Shown here piece by piece: positions 62,004-64,000 of a stretch of DNA of 64,000 bases. Position 1 is the stretch's first letter. The number at the start of each line of letters is the position of its first letter. A program made the translations under genes and the position numbers. The stretch comes from Algibacter mikhailovii (GTDB lineage: Bacteria > Bacteroidota > Bacteroidia > Flavobacteriales > Flavobacteriaceae), in assembly GCF_014651495.1 (NCBI RefSeq), contig NZ_BMWZ01000002.1, positions 62,001 to 126,000 on the forward strand, written 5' to 3'. A model generated the notes under the pieces. It had not been told where the DNA came from. It did no database searches and saw only the letters and a list, made by a program, of their open reading frames with translations.

Positions 62004-63179
62004 TTAACTTCCCAATGCCTGCTCTATATCATCAATAATATCATCAATATGCTCCAAACCTAAAGAACAACGCACCATACCATCCGTTATACCAGCAGCC
62101 GCTTTAACTTCTGGTTCAACTTTCGCATGAGTTGTGCTGGCAGGATGCGTCACGATGGTTCTTGTATCTCCCAAATTAGCAGAAAGAGAACACATCTTAA
62201 TGGCATCAAAAAAAGCTTTTCCGCCTTCAATACCACCTTCAACTTCGAAAGCGACAATATTACCGCCTAACTTCATCTGTTTTTTTGCGATATCATACTT
62301 AGGGTGCGACTTTAAGAAAGGATATTTGACCCAATTGACTTTAGGATGCGCCTCTAAATATATCGCTAATTTCAGAGCATTTTCACAATGCTTTTCAACT
62401 CGAATAGCTAAGGTTTCTAAAGACTTTGATAGCACCCATGCATTAAAAGGACTCATTGATGGTCCTGTAAGTCTAGAAAACAGATAAATCTCGCGAATTA
62501 ACTCCTTTTTACCAACTGTTATTCCTCCTAAAACACGGCCTTGGCCATCCATTAATTTTGTAGCGGAGTGAATTACCAAATCAGCACCGTGTTTTATGGG
62601 GTTCTGTAAATAAGGTGTTGCAAAACAATTATCAATAACTAACAGTATGTTATGCTTTTTACAAACCGCACTTAAAAAATCTAAATCTAATACATCAACA
62701 CCCGGATTCGTTGGCGTTTCAGCATAAATAAACTTTGTATTTGGACGAATCAGACGTTCTATATCTTCAACTTCATTGATATTAAAATAAGAGCATTCAA
62801 TATTCCATTTTGGAAAATACTTTGTAAACAAACCATGGGTTGCTCCAAACACAGAACTACAAGACACCACATGATCACCAGCGTCTAACAACGTAGCAAA
62901 TGTTGAAAACACAGCTGCCATTCCAGTAGCAAAAGCAAAACCTGCCTCAGCACCTTCCATTAAGCACACTTTATCTACAAATTCATTTGTATTTGGATTA
63001 CTATATCGGCTGTATAAATCGCGTTGTTTTTCTTCTGCAAAGGAAGCCCTCATTTCTTCAGAGTCTTCAAATACAAATCCTGATGTTAAGTATAAGGGTA
63101 CTGAATGCTCAGAATACTGAGTAGTTCCGCTCTGCGTTCTTATCGCTTCTGTTTCAAATTGCTTTTTTTTCTCGCTCAT
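62004..63179 (-). CDS. Homocysteine-forming PLP enzyme (MetB/MetZ/MetY type)
   Basis: A 391-residue Cys/Met metabolism PLP enzyme. SATKLMDGQGRVLGG carries the Schiff-base Lys near 207, with YSRYSNPNTNEF near 55, YAETPTNPG near 153 and PASTTH near 349. It could be O-succinyl/O-acetylhomoserine sulfhydrylase or cystathionine gamma-synthase; the sequence cannot separate these. It follows the homoserine dehydrogenase gene on the same strand, so homoserine is probably acylated and converted to homocysteine for MetH. Confidence 0.88.
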   Translation of the reverse strand: MSEKKKQFETEAIRTQSGTTQYSEHSVPLYLTSGFVFEDSEEMRASFAEEKQRDLYSRYSNPNTNEFVDKVCLMEGAEAGFAFATGMAAVFSTFATLLDAGDHVVSCSSVFGATHGLFTKYFPKWNIECSYFNINEVEDIERLIRPNTKFIYAETPTNPGVDVLDLDFLSAVCKKHNILLVIDNCFATPYLQNPIKHGADLVIHSATKLMDGQGRVLGGITVGKKELIREIYLFSRLTGPSMSPFNAWVLSKSLETLAIRVEKHCENALKLAIYLEAHPKVNWVKYPFLKSHPKYDIAKKQMKLGGNIVAFEVEGGIEGGKAFFDAIKMCSLSANLGDTRTIVTHPASTTHAKVEPEVKAAAGITDGMVRCSLGLEHIDDIIDDIEQALGS

Positions 63180-63212
63180 TGTTCATGCTTTAGCATAAGC
63201 TAAAGTCTTCAT

Positions 63213-64000
63213 TTAATTTATATGCTTAGACAATCTTAATATGTCTCCAAACACGCCCCTTGCAGTTACTTCTGCACCTGCACCAGCACCTTGGATCACA
63301 ATAGGCTGTTCGCCATAAGACTCTGTAAATATTTCAAAAATGGCATCAGATCCTTTGACATGACCTAAGGTACTATCTTCTGGAATTGACACTAATTTTA
63401 CCTCTAAATGTCCTTTATCCTGAGATAAATCACCACTTAAATCTCCTACATATCGTAAAACATAACCTTCTTCTTGGTTGTCTTTTATCTTTTCAAATTC
63501 TTCATCTAGGACCCGTAACTGGTTTAAAAATGATTCCACCGAAATATTCTGATAGGCTTCCGGAATTAAATTTTGAACTGCTACATCCTCAAATTCATTT
63601 TGCAAATCTAACTCTCTTGCCAGAATAAGCAACTTTCTAGCCACATCATTTCCTGAAAAATCTTCTCGAGGATCTGGCTCAGTAAACCCTTTGTCTATAG
63701 TTTCCTGAACAATAGCGCTGAAAGGCTTATCTTGAACAGAAAAATTATTGAACAAATAACTCAAGGTTCCAGAAAAAACACCTCTAATTCTAGTAATATT
63801 CTCTCCCGACTCATGTAATAATTTAATAGTATCTATTAAAGGTAGCCCCGCTCCAACAGTAGTTTCGTATAAGTATTGCTTATTATGGCCTTTTAACTGC
63901 AAACGTAAATCTTTATAAAACTCGTGAGACACGGTATTCGCCACCTTATTGGAAGACACTAAATCAAAACCAGCTTCTACAAGTGGGACATAATTTTGAT
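63213..64000 (-). CDS. Homoserine dehydrogenase (partial, C-terminal part)
   Basis: The frame is open to the right window edge. Reading from the edge it gives YVPLVEAGFDLVSSNKVANT, the conserved nucleotide/substrate region of homoserine dehydrogenase. YETTVGAGLPLI follows, with catalytic Lys/Asp-containing motifs (GFTEPDPREDFSGNDVARKLL), and the C-terminal GAGAGAEVTARGVFGDILRLS. Only the C-terminal 262 residues are seen; whether it is a single enzyme or fused to another domain such as aspartokinase is unknown. It lies upstream of and co-directional with the homocysteine-forming enzyme, 33 bases apart. Confidence 0.92.
   Translation of the reverse strand, partial: QNYVPLVEAGFDLVSSNKVANTVSHEFYKDLRLQLKGHNKQYLYETTVGAGLPLIDTIKLLHESGENITRIRGVFSGTLSYLFNNFSVQDKPFSAIVQETIDKGFTEPDPREDFSGNDVARKLLILARELDLQNEFEDVAVQNLIPEAYQNISVESFLNQLRVLDEEFEKIKDNQEEGYVLRYVGDLSGDLSQDKGHLEVKLVSIPEDSTLGHVKGSDAIFEIFTESYGEQPIVIQGAGAGAEVTARGVFGDILRLSKHIN

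Noticed and set aside
1-64000. tRNA, rRNA, CRISPR, prophage or insertion sequences
   Set aside because: Intergenic regions are short and I found no cloverleaf, direct-repeat array, transposase or phage gene; a computed search (tRNAscan, CRISPR finder) could still reveal small ones.

Overview
The window is a piece of a marine-type Flavobacteriaceae (Bacteroidota) chromosome. Evidence: AT-rich DNA; gliding genes gldA, gldB and gldC; a type IX secretion (T9SS) C-terminal sorting domain; a PL7 alginate lyase; Bacteroidota-style promoters (TANNTTTG at -7) rather than sigma70 boxes; and few Shine-Dalgarno sites. Genes are dense. Several convergent pairs touch or overlap (6604/6605, 9526-9531, 14839/14841, 38522-38536). 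I see no rRNA, tRNA, CRISPR array, prophage or insertion sequence.

Layout. 1-6604: the mreB-mreC-mreD-PBP2-rodA cell-elongation operon, ending in a deformylase-like predicted lipoprotein. 6605-7920: gldC and gldB, divergent from nadE. 8902-11487: an unusual LuxR-type response regulator and dnaG. 11697-14839: two independent transporters. 14841-18065: an outer-membrane protein / membrane regulator / ECF sigma cluster and a small secreted protein. 18156-29171: minus-strand housekeeping genes (polyprenyl synthase, rlmN, queA, aroA, MazG-like, two tandem DUF3857 transglutaminases, a YdjM-like membrane protein, dtd, rsgA). 29855-33771: a complete Phe/Tyr branch operon (pheA, aminotransferase, tyrA, DAHP synthase-chorismate mutase). 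34100-38536: gldA, then pta-ackA. 38522-40825: an adhesin-like lipoprotein, a VOC protein and a PagL-like enzyme. 40857-47130: methionine/folate genes with a split MetH, under a SAM-I riboswitch. 47424-57541: cysteine synthesis and the full sulfate-to-sulfide assimilation operon with its Rrf2 regulator. 57692-61859: polysaccharide-related secreted proteins, a PhzF-like gene and a decayed T9SS fragment. 62004-64000: a homocysteine-forming PLP enzyme and the end of a homoserine dehydrogenase.

The genes form one connected sulfur and amino-acid programme. Sulfate is reduced by CysDN, CysH and a siroheme sulfite reductase. CobA and a Met8-like enzyme make siroheme, and a ferredoxin-NADP reductase probably supplies electrons. 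The sulfide is used by CysE/CysM and by the MetB/MetY-like enzyme. MetH and MetF then make methionine.

The most notable non-coding finding is a complete transcription attenuator before pheA (33823-33957): a 23-residue leader peptide with four Phe and four Tyr codons, an antiterminator arm overlapping its last codons, and an intrinsic terminator with a GAAA loop and a U-tract. Other items of interest are the SAM-I riboswitch, whose putative terminator looks like a copy of a dispersed repeat; another copy of that repeat that encodes the C-terminus of the MetH N-terminal protein; a response regulator with Glu at the phosphoacceptor site; a primase lacking all zinc ligands; a lipoprotein-type deformylase homologue; and a sulfite reductase with a fused C-terminal HEPN-like domain.
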